Of a DNA stretch of 58,034 nucleotides, positions 1 to 10,137 are shown piece by piece. The notes beneath the pieces were generated by a model, which ran no database searches, was not told the origin of the DNA, and worked only from the letters and a program-made list of their open reading frames with translations. Numbering within the stretch: the stretch's first letter is position 1; each line of letters opens with the position of its first letter. This DNA comes from Nitrosopumilaceae archaeon. GTDB lineage: Archaea; Thermoproteota; Nitrososphaeria; Nitrososphaerales; Nitrosopumilaceae. The position numbers and the translations under genes are program-made. The DNA lies in the NCBI GenBank assembly GCA_011523285.1, contig WTHC01000051.1:1-58034 (forward strand). The letters are read 5' to 3'.

Positions 1-312
1 ATCGATAATTGATTTAATTTTCTCTATACTTCCTACATTATTTTGATTTTCACATTCACTAATTTCATTAGATACAAAATCTAAGCTTTTGTGACATTTT
101 TTTAGTAATTGTATATGCTGCTGATCATTTTTACTTTTTGTGTTATTTAGATGGTTTATCATTTTATCAATAAAATTTTGTTTAGTTTTTAAATACATCA
201 TATGATTTAATCTTTGGTTAGAATTACGTTTTGTATTTTTTGTAATTTGAATTATTAAAACCATGATAACTGATGTTATTAATATACTAAAATAAATCGC
301 AATTTCATGCAT
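1..312 (-). CDS. Partial CDS, N-terminal membrane-anchored hypothetical protein (runs off left edge)
   Basis: Own translation of minus strand from ATG at 312: MHEIAIYFSILITSVIMVLIIQITKNTKRNSNQ...; one hydrophobic segment then a polar region; open to window edge. Confidence 0.6.
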   Translation of the reverse strand, partial: MHEIAIYFSILITSVIMVLIIQITKNTKRNSNQRLNHMMYLKTKQNFIDKMINHLNNTKSKNDQQHIQLLKKCHKSLDFVSNEISECENQNNVGSIEKIKSIID

Positions 313-480
313 TTATATGTACCATTTCACCCACGCATATTTTCGTAATTTCGATTCTGGAAAACCACAATTCGAGCAATGCCCATGTCTTTTATGGTAT
401 GAATTATTACCACATCTTCTACATCTTATATGGGTCTTTTTTTTTGTGAAACCGCCCATTGATGTTGTGCCTTTTACCAT
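313..480 (-). CDS. rpl37e: 50S ribosomal protein L37e
   Basis: Minus-strand translation [66 protein letters not shown]...C..CGF zinc ribbon typical of L37e; next to LSm gene; shorter than the ORF-track cutoff. Confidence 0.92.
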   Translation of the reverse strand: MVKGTTSMGGFTKKKTHIRCRRCGNNSYHKRHGHCSNCGFPESKLRKYAWVKWYI

Positions 481-484
481 AAAA

Positions 485-721
485 TCACTTCGGCGGTGGA
501 GAAATCATAATTACATTATCTCCTCTCACTACTATAGTTCCTAGGTTTTTTGTATCTTTGTTGGAAATTTCTTCAGATTGAGATAGCAATAAATTCATAT
601 GCTGATCAAACCCTAGCAAATTACCTCGTATCGTTTTATTACCTTTTAGCTTAATAAGCACAACTTTATCGATACTTTCATTCAATACTTTTACTGCCAT
701 ATCTACAGACATTTTACTCAA
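485..721 (-). CDS. LSm/Sm-like RNA-binding protein
   Basis: [21 protein letters not shown] and [13 protein letters not shown] Sm motifs; adjacent to L37e as in many archaea. Confidence 0.92.
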   Translation of the reverse strand: MSKMSVDMAVKVLNESIDKVVLIKLKGNKTIRGNLLGFDQHMNLLLSQSEEISNKDTKNLGTIVVRGDNVIMISPPPK

Positions 722-764
722 TCAATTCTCTTAAATGCATTATATTAAAATTTCATTTTAATAT

Positions 765-1496
765 TTATGATTGTAGTTTAATAAAATTATTGAAATTTTT
801 AACGATTTCATGAATTATTTTCTTACCAGCTGCGACATTAGCAGCACTAGGGTCTCCAATAACTCCATTTTTTGTGATTCTAGGAAATGATTTCGTCAAC
901 ATCTTTTTATATAGACGTAGTTTTTCACCATGTAAATCATTTAGAATTATGCCTTTTTTAGCAAAAGACATTCTAGTTTTGGTTGATGTTGCTAGCATTA
1001 AAGATGTCTCCACAAAACCACCATGATCCATTCTCTCACTCATAAAATCCCAATATGAGCAAATATTTACTTCCAAATCTTTTATATTTATTTTTTTTCT
1101 TAATTGTATGATGTATTTTTTATTCCCATAATGTCCATTTAAAATTATTATTCTATCTATTTTATTTTTATGTAACGATGTACATATGTCAACCAATATT
1201 TTTTGTAAAGTGTTTGGTTGTAAACTTATGTTAAAATACGGCGTATGTTCTGAAGAGCATCCATATCTTAGTGTTGGAAAAAGCATTAAATTGTATTTTT
1301 TAGCTAAAATTTTAGATATTTTAGATACAATATCTGAATCAGTAGATATAGGGAGATGCATTCCATGCTGTTCTATTGATCCAATTGGTATTAATGCAAT
1401 TATATTATTTTTTGAAATTATTTTACGTAAGTCTGGATCATATTGATTTTGTATTTCAATAACTTTTGTTAATTTTTTATATGAACTTTTCTCCAA
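765..1496 (-). CDS. Creatininase-family amidohydrolase
   Basis: IPIGSIEQHGMHLPISTDSDI, ILNGHYGN and GDPSAANVAAGKKI motifs of creatininase family. Confidence 0.85.
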   Translation of the reverse strand: MEKSSYKKLTKVIEIQNQYDPDLRKIISKNNIIALIPIGSIEQHGMHLPISTDSDIVSKISKILAKKYNLMLFPTLRYGCSSEHTPYFNISLQPNTLQKILVDICTSLHKNKIDRIIILNGHYGNKKYIIQLRKKINIKDLEVNICSYWDFMSERMDHGGFVETSLMLATSTKTRMSFAKKGIILNDLHGEKLRLYKKMLTKSFPRITKNGVIGDPSAANVAAGKKIIHEIVKNFNNFIKLQS

Positions 1497-2314
1497 TTCA
1501 CAGATAATTTATTGTTTAGATGTAATTTTACTGCTTGTAATAATGTTTTTGATTCTAGTTTTTGTCCTTTGTTTTTAATTGTCATAAATGAATCATGAGA
1601 TTTTATTTTGAATGAATCTTGAATTATAATTGGACCTTGATCCAAGCTCTCCGTAACATAATGTGCAGTGACACCAATGATCTTAGTACCTCGTTCATAT
1701 GCTTGTGCATATGCATTGGCGCCAGGAAAAGATGGCAATAAAGATGGGTGTATGTTAATTATTCGATTTGGATATCTCCATACAAAATTTGGTGTTAAAA
1801 TACGCATATATCTAGCCAACACTATTAAATTAATTTTATATTTTTTATTTAATTTTAATAATTTTTCTTCTGCCTTGGTTTGATCTTTTTCTTCAATTAT
1901 AAACAAAGGGACGTTATACGTCTTAATTTTATTACGTATAGATCTATCTGTCCCAATCACCACACATACTTTGCCTTTTAGTATATTTCTAATATTTGCA
2001 TCCAAAATAGCATTAATGCAATGTACTTCTTTGGTTACTAATATAGCTATATTCTTATTCGAACCACTCTCATTAAATATATCTACTTCCATTGTGTACA
2101 TAGTAGCTAATTTTTTTAATTCTGTGTTTAAAATTTTGAATTTTATTTTTTGATCAAATGATGCCGAAATATACATTCCAAAAAAACCTTTTATTACATT
2201 TTGATTAATTTTTTCTATATTGCCATCATTTTTGAATATGCAATTTGTAAATGCCGCCACTACACCTTCTCTATCTTGACCTACTACTACTATACTTACA
2301 ATTTTTTTCATCAA
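1469..2314 (-). CDS. purU: Formyltetrahydrofolate deformylase-like / formyltransferase-fold protein with N-terminal ACT domain
   Basis: ACT-like N-terminus; VLARYMRILTP, INIHPSLLPSFPGANAYAQAYERGTKIIGVTAHYVTESLDQGPIIIQ. Confidence 0.85.
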   Translation of the reverse strand: MMKKIVSIVVVGQDREGVVAAFTNCIFKNDGNIEKINQNVIKGFFGMYISASFDQKIKFKILNTELKKLATMYTMEVDIFNESGSNKNIAILVTKEVHCINAILDANIRNILKGKVCVVIGTDRSIRNKIKTYNVPLFIIEEKDQTKAEEKLLKLNKKYKINLIVLARYMRILTPNFVWRYPNRIINIHPSLLPSFPGANAYAQAYERGTKIIGVTAHYVTESLDQGPIIIQDSFKIKSHDSFMTIKNKGQKLESKTLLQAVKLHLNNKLSVNWRKVHIKN

Positions 2315-2354
2315 TTACATTTTGAAAATATCACTTTATTAATACTTGTAGCTA

Positions 2355-2438
2355 TGCGGAAAATGGGATTTGAACCCATGAACCACTTAGGACAAGGTCC
2401 TAAGCCTTGCGCCTTTGACCAATCTTGGCAACTTCCGC
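2355..2438 (-). tRNA. tRNA-Leu (anticodon TAG)
   Basis: Cloverleaf with long variable arm; anticodon arm CAAGG-CTTAGGA-CCTTG; T-loop TTCAAAT; paired acceptor GCGGAAG/TTTCCGC. Confidence 0.93.
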
Positions 2439-2486
2439 ATTTTTTAACACATAAACACAAATTTATCTATTATTGATATTATAATA

Positions 2487-3881
2487 TTGGCAAAAAGGAT
2501 TTTTGGAACAAATGGAATACGAGGAATATTTGGAGATATTCTAACATTGAATTTTATATGTAATATCTCTTTGGCTATAGCAACATATTTCAATAAAGGC
2601 ACCATCTTGATTGGATATGATTGTAGGCATTCTAGTAAATTAATTTCCAAAACAATATGTTCTGTATTAAATTATTATAATTTGAATTGTAAATTAGCAG
2701 GCATGATCCCTACCCCATGTTTACAATTATCTGTCAAAAAGCTGAAATATGATGGCGGAATAATGGTAACAGCATCTCATAACCCACCTGAATATAATGG
2801 AATTAAAGTCATATCGAATGATGGGATAGAAATTTCAGAACAAGATCAATTGAAAATAGAGGATATTTATTTCACTCAAAAATGGAATCCACCAAAAAAT
2901 TTTGGCATAACAGAAATTGAAAATAGATCAATTCAAACTTATATTGACGCGATAAAGTCAAATGTAAACATCAATAGAATTATCTTGAAAAAATTTACTG
3001 CAGTGCTAGATCTAGGCAATGGCATGCAATCTATAACCGCGCCAAAAATTTGTGAAGATCTTGGTTGTAAAACCATTCAAATAAACAAAAATATAGATGG
3101 ATCTTTTCCAGGACGTGGATCAGAACCTACCACTACTAATCTTGCACAATTATCAAATGCAGTTATTAAGAATAAAGCTGATTTTGGTGTGGCTTTTGAT
3201 GGAGATGGCGATAGGTGCATATTTTGTACTGATAAAGGAAAAATTATCCCAGGCGCAAATTCTGCACTTTTATTAACAGATCATATATTAAAACAAAACC
3301 CTATTTCAACTATAATAACATGCGTAAATACTCCATCCAACATTGAAAAAATCGCATTAAAAACAAACTCAAATGTGATTAGAACTAAAGTTGGAAGTGT
3401 ATCTGTGTCTAGAAAAATGAAATCAACAAACGCAATAATCGGATTTGAAGAAAACGGAGGATTTATGTTTGCCCCACATCTTGAAGTTCGTGACGGTGCT
3501 ATGTCTATGGCATTGATGTTGGATATGTTATCATCTTCTGCCAAAACATTATCGCAACAAATATCTGAATTACCACATGTATATATAGCAAAAACTAAAG
3601 TATTTTGCCCTAGTAATATTGGCAAAAAGATAATTTTAGCACTTAAAAAAACTAACTATAATTTTGATGAACTGGACGGAATCAAAATATTCATTAACAA
3701 AAAAAGTTGGATAATGATAAGGTTGAGTGGAACAGAACCATTACTAAGAATTTACGTTGAAAGCAACAGTCAAAAAAAACTAACTGCTATAATTTCTGAA
3801 TACATGAATAAAATCAATATTTTGCAGACAACATTTTTAAACCAAAAACTAAAACACCACACATGCAAACAAATGATCTAA
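2487..3881 (+). CDS. glmM: Phosphoglucosamine mutase / phosphomannomutase family (TTG start)
   Basis: FGTNGIRG, TASHNPPEYNG, DGDGDRC, RLSGTEPLLRIYVE motifs. Confidence 0.9.
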   Translation: MAKRIFGTNGIRGIFGDILTLNFICNISLAIATYFNKGTILIGYDCRHSSKLISKTICSVLNYYNLNCKLAGMIPTPCLQLSVKKLKYDGGIMVTASHNPPEYNGIKVISNDGIEISEQDQLKIEDIYFTQKWNPPKNFGITEIENRSIQTYIDAIKSNVNINRIILKKFTAVLDLGNGMQSITAPKICEDLGCKTIQINKNIDGSFPGRGSEPTTTNLAQLSNAVIKNKADFGVAFDGDGDRCIFCTDKGKIIPGANSALLLTDHILKQNPISTIITCVNTPSNIEKIALKTNSNVIRTKVGSVSVSRKMKSTNAIIGFEENGGFMFAPHLEVRDGAMSMALMLDMLSSSAKTLSQQISELPHVYIAKTKVFCPSNIGKKIILALKKTNYNFDELDGIKIFINKKSWIMIRLSGTEPLLRIYVESNSQKKLTAIISEYMNKINILQTTFLNQKLKHHTCKQMI

Positions 3882-4277
3882 TTGGTGATCTACATGGCTA
3901 AAGCTTATTATGTAAAATTTGATGTTCCGCATGATTTAGTGGGGCCAATATATGAGGCTTTAAGAATAGCATTACAAACAGGCAAAGTCAAAAAAGGAAC
4001 TAATGAGACTACCAAGGCTATAGAACGTGGGGTGAGTAAATTAGTAATAATTGCTGAAGATGTAGAGCCACCTGAAGTTGTTGCTCATATACCAATAATA
4101 TGTGAAGAACAAAAAGCTGAGTATGTATTTGTACCGAATAAACATGAGTTAGGTAAATCATTAGGTATGGATATTATGGCTTCTGCAGCTGCCATTTTGG
4201 ATCCTGGAGATGCTCAACATATAGTGGAACAAGTAGTTACTTCTATCTCTAAAATAAAAAAAGGAGATAGTGGTTGA
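3882..4277 (+). CDS. rpl7ae: 50S ribosomal protein L7Ae
   Basis: [41 protein letters not shown]; core may start at MAKAYYVKF (3894). Confidence 0.95.
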   Translation: MVIYMAKAYYVKFDVPHDLVGPIYEALRIALQTGKVKKGTNETTKAIERGVSKLVIIAEDVEPPEVVAHIPIICEEQKAEYVFVPNKHELGKSLGMDIMASAAAILDPGDAQHIVEQVVTSISKIKKGDSG

Positions 4278-4483
4278 GTGAAGAAATAAAACCAACTCCG
4301 GCCGAAGTTATACAAATAATCGGGAGAACAGGTCTTGCAGGAGAAGTTATACAAGTTCGAGTAAAATTGATATCAGGAAAAGATAAAGGCCGAATAATCA
4401 CTAGAAATGTAAAAGGCTCGATACGAATGTCTGATATACTAATGTTGAGAGAAACAGAACGAGAAGCTAAAAAGATTAAATAG
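4274..4483 (+). CDS. rps28e: 30S ribosomal protein S28e (TTG start, TTGA overlap with L7Ae stop)
   Basis: [57 protein letters not shown]. Confidence 0.95.
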   Translation: MSEEIKPTPAEVIQIIGRTGLAGEVIQVRVKLISGKDKGRIITRNVKGSIRMSDILMLRETEREAKKIK

Positions 4484-4489
4484 TGACTA

Positions 4490-4684
4490 TTGTTGGTTCA
4501 AACTTGTAAATTTTGTGGTGGAAATGTACTTTTAGGGTCTGGAATAATATTTGCCAAAAATGACGGCACTATTTTAGTATTCTGTTCTTCTAAATGCAAA
4601 AAAAACATGTTAGTATTGAAAAGAGATCCTAGAAAATTAAAATGGACTTCTAAATATGTAAAAGGTGGCATCAAGGTAAGATAA
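4490..4684 (+). CDS. rpl24e: 50S ribosomal protein L24e (TTG start)
   Basis: CKFCGGNVLLGSGIIFAKNDGTILVFCSSKCKKNMLVLKRDPRKLKWT zinc-ribbon L24e. Confidence 0.94.
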   Translation: MLVQTCKFCGGNVLLGSGIIFAKNDGTILVFCSSKCKKNMLVLKRDPRKLKWTSKYVKGGIKVR

Positions 4685-4685
4685 A

Positions 4686-5081
4686 TTGGAACAAACGCTT
4701 TTTATAATTAAACCTGACGGAGTTACACGTCATCTTATAGGCGAAATCATAACAAGATTCGAGAACAAAAATTTTAGATTCGTCAAATTGAAAATGTTCA
4801 CTTTCGATCAAGATACTGCCACAAAATTCTATCATGTACATGCAGATAAACCATTTTTTAATGAATTAATTTCATTCATAACCTCTGGGGAAGTAGTTGC
4901 AGCAATAATAGAAGGCAATAACGCAATTCAGGCAACTAGGATTTTAGTAGGTTCTACAAAATCATTTGAGGCAGAACCTGGATCTATTAGAGGGGATTAC
5001 GCATTAGAACTAACTTCAAATATAATCCATGCATCTGATTCGAAACAAAATTTTGAAATGGAATCTAAAATAATATTTTAA
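4686..5081 (+). CDS. ndk: Nucleoside diphosphate kinase (TTG start)
   Basis: TLFIIKPDGVTRHLIGEII; position in L7Ae-S28e-L24e-ndk-infB operon. C-terminal half is divergent (SIRGDYAL, HASDS). Confidence 0.92.
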   Translation: MEQTLFIIKPDGVTRHLIGEIITRFENKNFRFVKLKMFTFDQDTATKFYHVHADKPFFNELISFITSGEVVAAIIEGNNAIQATRILVGSTKSFEAEPGSIRGDYALELTSNIIHASDSKQNFEMESKIIF

Positions 5082-5090
5082 CTATTTAAA

Positions 5091-6875
5091 ATGAGACAAC
5101 CAATAGTAACTGTATTAGGTCATGTAGATTCTGGTAAAACATCTCTATTGGATAACATAAGAGGAACAAAAATACAAAAAAAAGAAGCTGGGGGAATCAC
5201 ACAACATATAGGTGCTAGCTTTTTAGATCAGAGTACAATAAAAAAAATCTGCGGAGAATTATATGAAAAATTAAATCAAGGTAATAAATATAATTCTCAA
5301 AAATCTACAGGTATTTTATTAATAGACACACCAGGGCATGAAGTATTTACTAATTTAAGAACACGTGGAGGATCTGCTGCTGATCTTGCAATTTTAGTTG
5401 TAGATGTTACTTGTGGTTTTCAACCTCAAACAATTGAAAGTTTAAAAATTCTCGAAAGCCGTAAAGTTCCATTCATTGTGGCTTTGAATAAAATAGATAT
5501 GATCAAAGGATGGCAAAAAACAGATAACAAATTATTGTTACAAGTAATGGAACAACAGAATAAACACACAAAACTAATTTTTGATGAATATTTATATAAT
5601 GTAATTGGTGAATTATCCAAATTTGGTTATAAATCTGAAATGTTCTCGCGTATTAGAGACTTCAGCAAAGAAATATCTATCATACCTGTAAGTGCAATGT
5701 TGGGTATAGGCATACCTGAACTCATGATGGTATTAATAGGTTTGACACAACAATATATGCAAAAAAAACTATCAGAACATAACAAAGTTACTCGTGGAAT
5801 TGTGATTGAAATAAAAAATGAAGAAGGATTAGGATCTACAGCTAATGTTATTCTAATAGATGGAACAATTCATAAAACTGATTTTATCGTAATGGCCAAA
5901 CCTGATTCTGTTATTACAACTAAATTAAAGGCTATATTACTACCAAAACCATTAAACCAAAAATCCGATCCAAAAGATAAATTAATGCATGTGAACCAAG
6001 TAAACGCAGCTGCTGGAATAAAAATAATATCGCAAGATCTAGATGATGTTTTACCTGGAAGTACAATTTATGCCACAAATAATAAATCGGATCTACCTAA
6101 TTTACAAAAAATGCTAAAATCTGAATTAAACACAGTTTTTATTAAAACTGATGCAGTTGGAGTTATATTAAAATGTGATACGATAGGTTCTCTAGAAGTA
6201 CTTACTGCAATGTTGCAACGTGAAAATATTCCAATCTCATATGCAAATATAGGACATGTAAATAAACGTGATGTCATAGATGCTAAAACAATAAAAGAAA
6301 ATGATAGGCATCTTGGAGTTATTTTATCATTCAACGTCAAAATTCTGACAGATGCTAAAACAGAAGCTGATAATTATCATATTAAAATATTTGATAACAA
6401 TGTTATTTATGCATTAATTGATAATTATACTAAATGGGTTAGATCTGACATTTCAAATGAAGAAGCATCAATATTTGCAGAAATTACACCCATCTCTAAA
6501 TTCACATTTATTGATGGTTGTGTGTTCAGAAATAGTAATCCTGCTGTTTTTGGTATTAGAATAGATGTTGGAATATTAAAACAAAAAGTACCAATTATGA
6601 ATAAACATGGAACTAAAATTGGAATTATTCATCAATTGCAAAAAGATGGTAAAACTATAAATTCTATAAAGCAAGGGCAAGAAGCAGCTTGTTCTATACA
6701 TGATATAGTTATAGGCAGACAAATTTTCGAAAATGATATTTTATATACATCTCCTAGCTCTTATGACATAAAACGATTGCAGAAACTTATGCATAAATTA
6801 AGTAATGCAGAAATACAAACTTTAAATGAAATTATTGAAATAAAAAGAAAACTAGATCCTTCATATGGTTATTAA
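5091..6875 (+). CDS. infB: Translation initiation factor aIF5B
   Basis: GHVDSGKTSLLDNIRGT, DTPGHEVFTNLRTRGGSAADLAILVVDV, NKID; archaeal aIF5B C-terminus. Confidence 0.96.
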   Translation: MRQPIVTVLGHVDSGKTSLLDNIRGTKIQKKEAGGITQHIGASFLDQSTIKKICGELYEKLNQGNKYNSQKSTGILLIDTPGHEVFTNLRTRGGSAADLAILVVDVTCGFQPQTIESLKILESRKVPFIVALNKIDMIKGWQKTDNKLLLQVMEQQNKHTKLIFDEYLYNVIGELSKFGYKSEMFSRIRDFSKEISIIPVSAMLGIGIPELMMVLIGLTQQYMQKKLSEHNKVTRGIVIEIKNEEGLGSTANVILIDGTIHKTDFIVMAKPDSVITTKLKAILLPKPLNQKSDPKDKLMHVNQVNAAAGIKIISQDLDDVLPGSTIYATNNKSDLPNLQKMLKSELNTVFIKTDAVGVILKCDTIGSLEVLTAMLQRENIPISYANIGHVNKRDVIDAKTIKENDRHLGVILSFNVKILTDAKTEADNYHIKIFDNNVIYALIDNYTKWVRSDISNEEASIFAEITPISKFTFIDGCVFRNSNPAVFGIRIDVGILKQKVPIMNKHGTKIGIIHQLQKDGKTINSIKQGQEAACSIHDIVIGRQIFENDILYTSPSSYDIKRLQKLMHKLSNAEIQTLNEIIEIKRKLDPSYGY

Positions 6876-6936
6876 ATGTAAAAATAAATACATTCACAAC
6901 AAATTACAGTAAATGTGATTTAATATTATTTAATTT

Positions 6937-7359
6937 TTATATATCCAAAATAAACTTCATATTAATTTTGGTGTTGTTAACATTAATTTCCATTAAATGA
7001 AATGTTGGAGACTTGATTTCTAATTTGAATTGGTGTTTTTGTATATCTAATTTGTCTCCAATAATCATAGCTTGTAATTTATATGAAGTATTTTGCTTCA
7101 TTATTTTGATCATAATGTAATGAATCGCAAAACAATCTGTTATAGTTAATATTATTACCTCTTCTAACCAATCGTATAATAATTGCTCTAAATCAATTGC
7201 ATCTACTGTTATTATTTTTCTTACTTTATTTTCTATTTTGGTTCTATTTATCATAGCTTCTATTGCAGCATATGCAGAAATTATGAATGCCTGTTCTAAC
7301 GTATTTGCAGTAACTTCGATAAATATATCTGTACTATGTTCTAAGTATTTGTAGGACAA
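6937..7359 (-). CDS. Archease
   Basis: YLEHSTDIFIEVTANTLEQAFIISAYAAIEAMI ... LEQLLYDWLEEVI archease motifs. Confidence 0.88.
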   Translation of the reverse strand: MSYKYLEHSTDIFIEVTANTLEQAFIISAYAAIEAMINRTKIENKVRKIITVDAIDLEQLLYDWLEEVIILTITDCFAIHYIMIKIMKQNTSYKLQAMIIGDKLDIQKHQFKLEIKSPTFHLMEINVNNTKINMKFILDI

Positions 7360-7439
7360 TTGTAGTTTAATTAATTTTGATTAATTGTAATTAAAGCTTT
7401 ATCAAAGTCTAAATCAATTGAATTGAAATTTTCACTAAT

Positions 7440-8711
7440 TTGAATTTACCACGAGGAATGAAAGATTTTGATTTTCAAAATTATGCAAAAATTGAATATG
7501 TAAGGCAGAGATTCATTGATACATGTTATACTTTTGGATTTAGATTAATGGAGCCCTCTCCGATAGAATTACTTTCAACATTAGAAATGAAGAGTGGTGA
7601 ATCAATCAAAAATGAAATATATTTTTTTAAAGATAAAAGCTGTAGAGAAATAGCATTGAGATTTGATTTTACTATGGGAATAACAAGATATGTAACATCT
7701 AACAAATCAATGCGATTGCCAATTAAAACTGCTACATTCGGTGGAGTGTGGAGATATGACGAACCACAAAAGAATAGGTATCGATTTTTTCACCAATGGA
7801 ATATTGAAGTTTACGGTCAACCAAATATGGCTAATGATCATGAAATTATAGAATTTGTCATTAATTTTTTTAATAATCTTGGATTATATAATGTGACAGT
7901 ACATATATCTCACAAAAAATTAATTGAATCATACATAAACAAAATATTTAATTCGAATGATCCTGAAATCGTTACTGATTTATGCAGAGCAATAGACAAA
8001 ACTCAAAAACAAAGCAAGGCTAAAATTTTACAAGAATACAAGAACAAAGGCTATGGTATAAATAAATTACAACAAATTTTAAAATTTGCAAGCATATGCG
8101 GAACCCCAATTGAAATAGAACAAAATTTCCAAGTACAAGATCTTGAAAGTTGGAATGAGTTAAAAAAATTATTTTACCTATTACATGACGACCTCAATAT
8201 AGATAACATTAGAATAAATTTTGGCATAGTACGTGGCTTGGATTATTATTCTGGGATTATTTTTGAGGCATTTGAAAATAGTTCAAATATTGCCTTGCTC
8301 GGCGGCGGAAGATATGACATGCTGCTTAAGGCGTTTGGAAGAACAGATTTAGCTGCAATTGGAGTTGCTGGCGGAATTGAACGTATGATAACATTATTGG
8401 ATAAACAAAATAAACTAAATCTTAATTTACGATCTAGAATTCTAATAGTTTCTGTAAATAACGAAATACGTAAAAATGCATTAATTCTAGCATCTAGATT
8501 AAGGAAAGATCAAATCCCAGTTGATGTATCTGAACCAAAATCTTTTAAAAAACAATTAGATCGTTTTGTAGATTACAAATTCATGATCATTATAGCTCCA
8601 AAAGAATTTTCTTCCGGGTTTGTGATAGTAAAAAATAAATCAAATAATGAATATAAAGTCTCACTTTCAGAAATATCTACACATCTAAAAATTATTCTAT
8701 CTGATAAATGA
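7440..8711 (+). CDS. hisS: Histidyl-tRNA synthetase (TTG start)
   Basis: LPRGMKDF, RFDFTMGITRYV, FHQWNIEVYG, VRGLDYYSGIIFE, GGGRYDMLL class II motifs. Confidence 0.95.
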   Translation: MNLPRGMKDFDFQNYAKIEYVRQRFIDTCYTFGFRLMEPSPIELLSTLEMKSGESIKNEIYFFKDKSCREIALRFDFTMGITRYVTSNKSMRLPIKTATFGGVWRYDEPQKNRYRFFHQWNIEVYGQPNMANDHEIIEFVINFFNNLGLYNVTVHISHKKLIESYINKIFNSNDPEIVTDLCRAIDKTQKQSKAKILQEYKNKGYGINKLQQILKFASICGTPIEIEQNFQVQDLESWNELKKLFYLLHDDLNIDNIRINFGIVRGLDYYSGIIFEAFENSSNIALLGGGRYDMLLKAFGRTDLAAIGVAGGIERMITLLDKQNKLNLNLRSRILIVSVNNEIRKNALILASRLRKDQIPVDVSEPKSFKKQLDRFVDYKFMIIIAPKEFSSGFVIVKNKSNNEYKVSLSEISTHLKIILSDK

Positions 8712-9380
8712 TCTATTTATGGTAATCATTTCTGATCCATTAGTTAACTGACCTACAATAACAGATTTATTGTTAATTAACATGCCTGAAGATACAAATT
8801 TGACTCCGCCATTTACTGTAGTTTGTTCTATATTTACTTTTAATATGTCAGAAATAGTTTGGATGTCTGTTTCATTAGCATCTGGATTAATTATTCCACC
8901 ATGTGCATTAGCAGAAATCATAGCTCCAACTTGATGGTATCCTGCAATTTCTATTTGTATCATTTCGACTCCCATAGAATCTTGAATACATCTAATTTGT
9001 TGCTTCGAAATACGTGGTGATATTATGCCGCCATTATCATTAACAGCAATTATATTTCCTAACGCAGTATATTTACTATCTAATACATGAATATTCAGGT
9101 CTGTGTTCTTCTTGAAATACTCAATTTCTTCTTCTAAACAAGTTTTTGGTAATAACATACCGTAATTATTAACAACCATTAAAATTCCTATTAACCTAGT
9201 GTTGGCTATAGATGTAAAGATGAAATTATTTTTAAGATATGCTGATAATTTTTTAGCTTTAGTTTTAGCAAATCCATTAGGTACAAAAACAAATTCATCA
9301 TTTGTATTTATGTATATTCCAACATTGGAATTCCTATATACATCATACCTAATTATGTCCAATGTTTGATTTGTCAACAT
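8697..9380 (-). CDS. eif6: Translation initiation factor aIF6
   Basis: Five-fold pseudo-repeat; NSNVGIYINTNDEFVFVP, HVLDSKYTALGNIIAVNDNGGIISPR, GGVKFVSSGMLINNKSVIVG. Confidence 0.95.
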   Translation of the reverse strand: MLTNQTLDIIRYDVYRNSNVGIYINTNDEFVFVPNGFAKTKAKKLSAYLKNNFIFTSIANTRLIGILMVVNNYGMLLPKTCLEEEIEYFKKNTDLNIHVLDSKYTALGNIIAVNDNGGIISPRISKQQIRCIQDSMGVEMIQIEIAGYHQVGAMISANAHGGIINPDANETDIQTISDILKVNIEQTTVNGGVKFVSSGMLINNKSVIVGQLTNGSEMITINRSFIR

Positions 9381-9428
9381 GAATATATTTTATTTATAGT
9401 AATTTATTATTATGCTAGATTTAAATAA

Positions 9429-9986
<558 letters not shown>

Positions 9987-10052
9987 CTTCTTTCTTTTTT
10001 ATTTTTAAATTATAATTTAAACAAATTTTAATTAGTATTAATAATCATACAT

Positions 10053-10137
10053 GCAGAGATCGCTTAGCTTGGTATGGCGCGGGCCTTGAGAGCCTGTGTG
10101 TTATTAACACTCGAGGGTTCAAATCCCTCTCTCTGCG
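10053..10137 (+). tRNA. tRNA-Ser (anticodon TGA)
   Basis: Acceptor GCAGAGA/TCTCTGC, discriminator G, long variable arm, anticodon loop CTTGAGA, T-loop TTCAAAT. Confidence 0.93.

Noticed and set aside
317-544. Plus-strand ORF of 75 aa
   Set aside because: It is the complement of rpl37e and the end of the LSm gene, whose minus-strand translations match known families.
2201-2476. Plus-strand ORF of 91 aa
   Set aside because: Runs through tRNA-Leu and antisense purU; no independent support.
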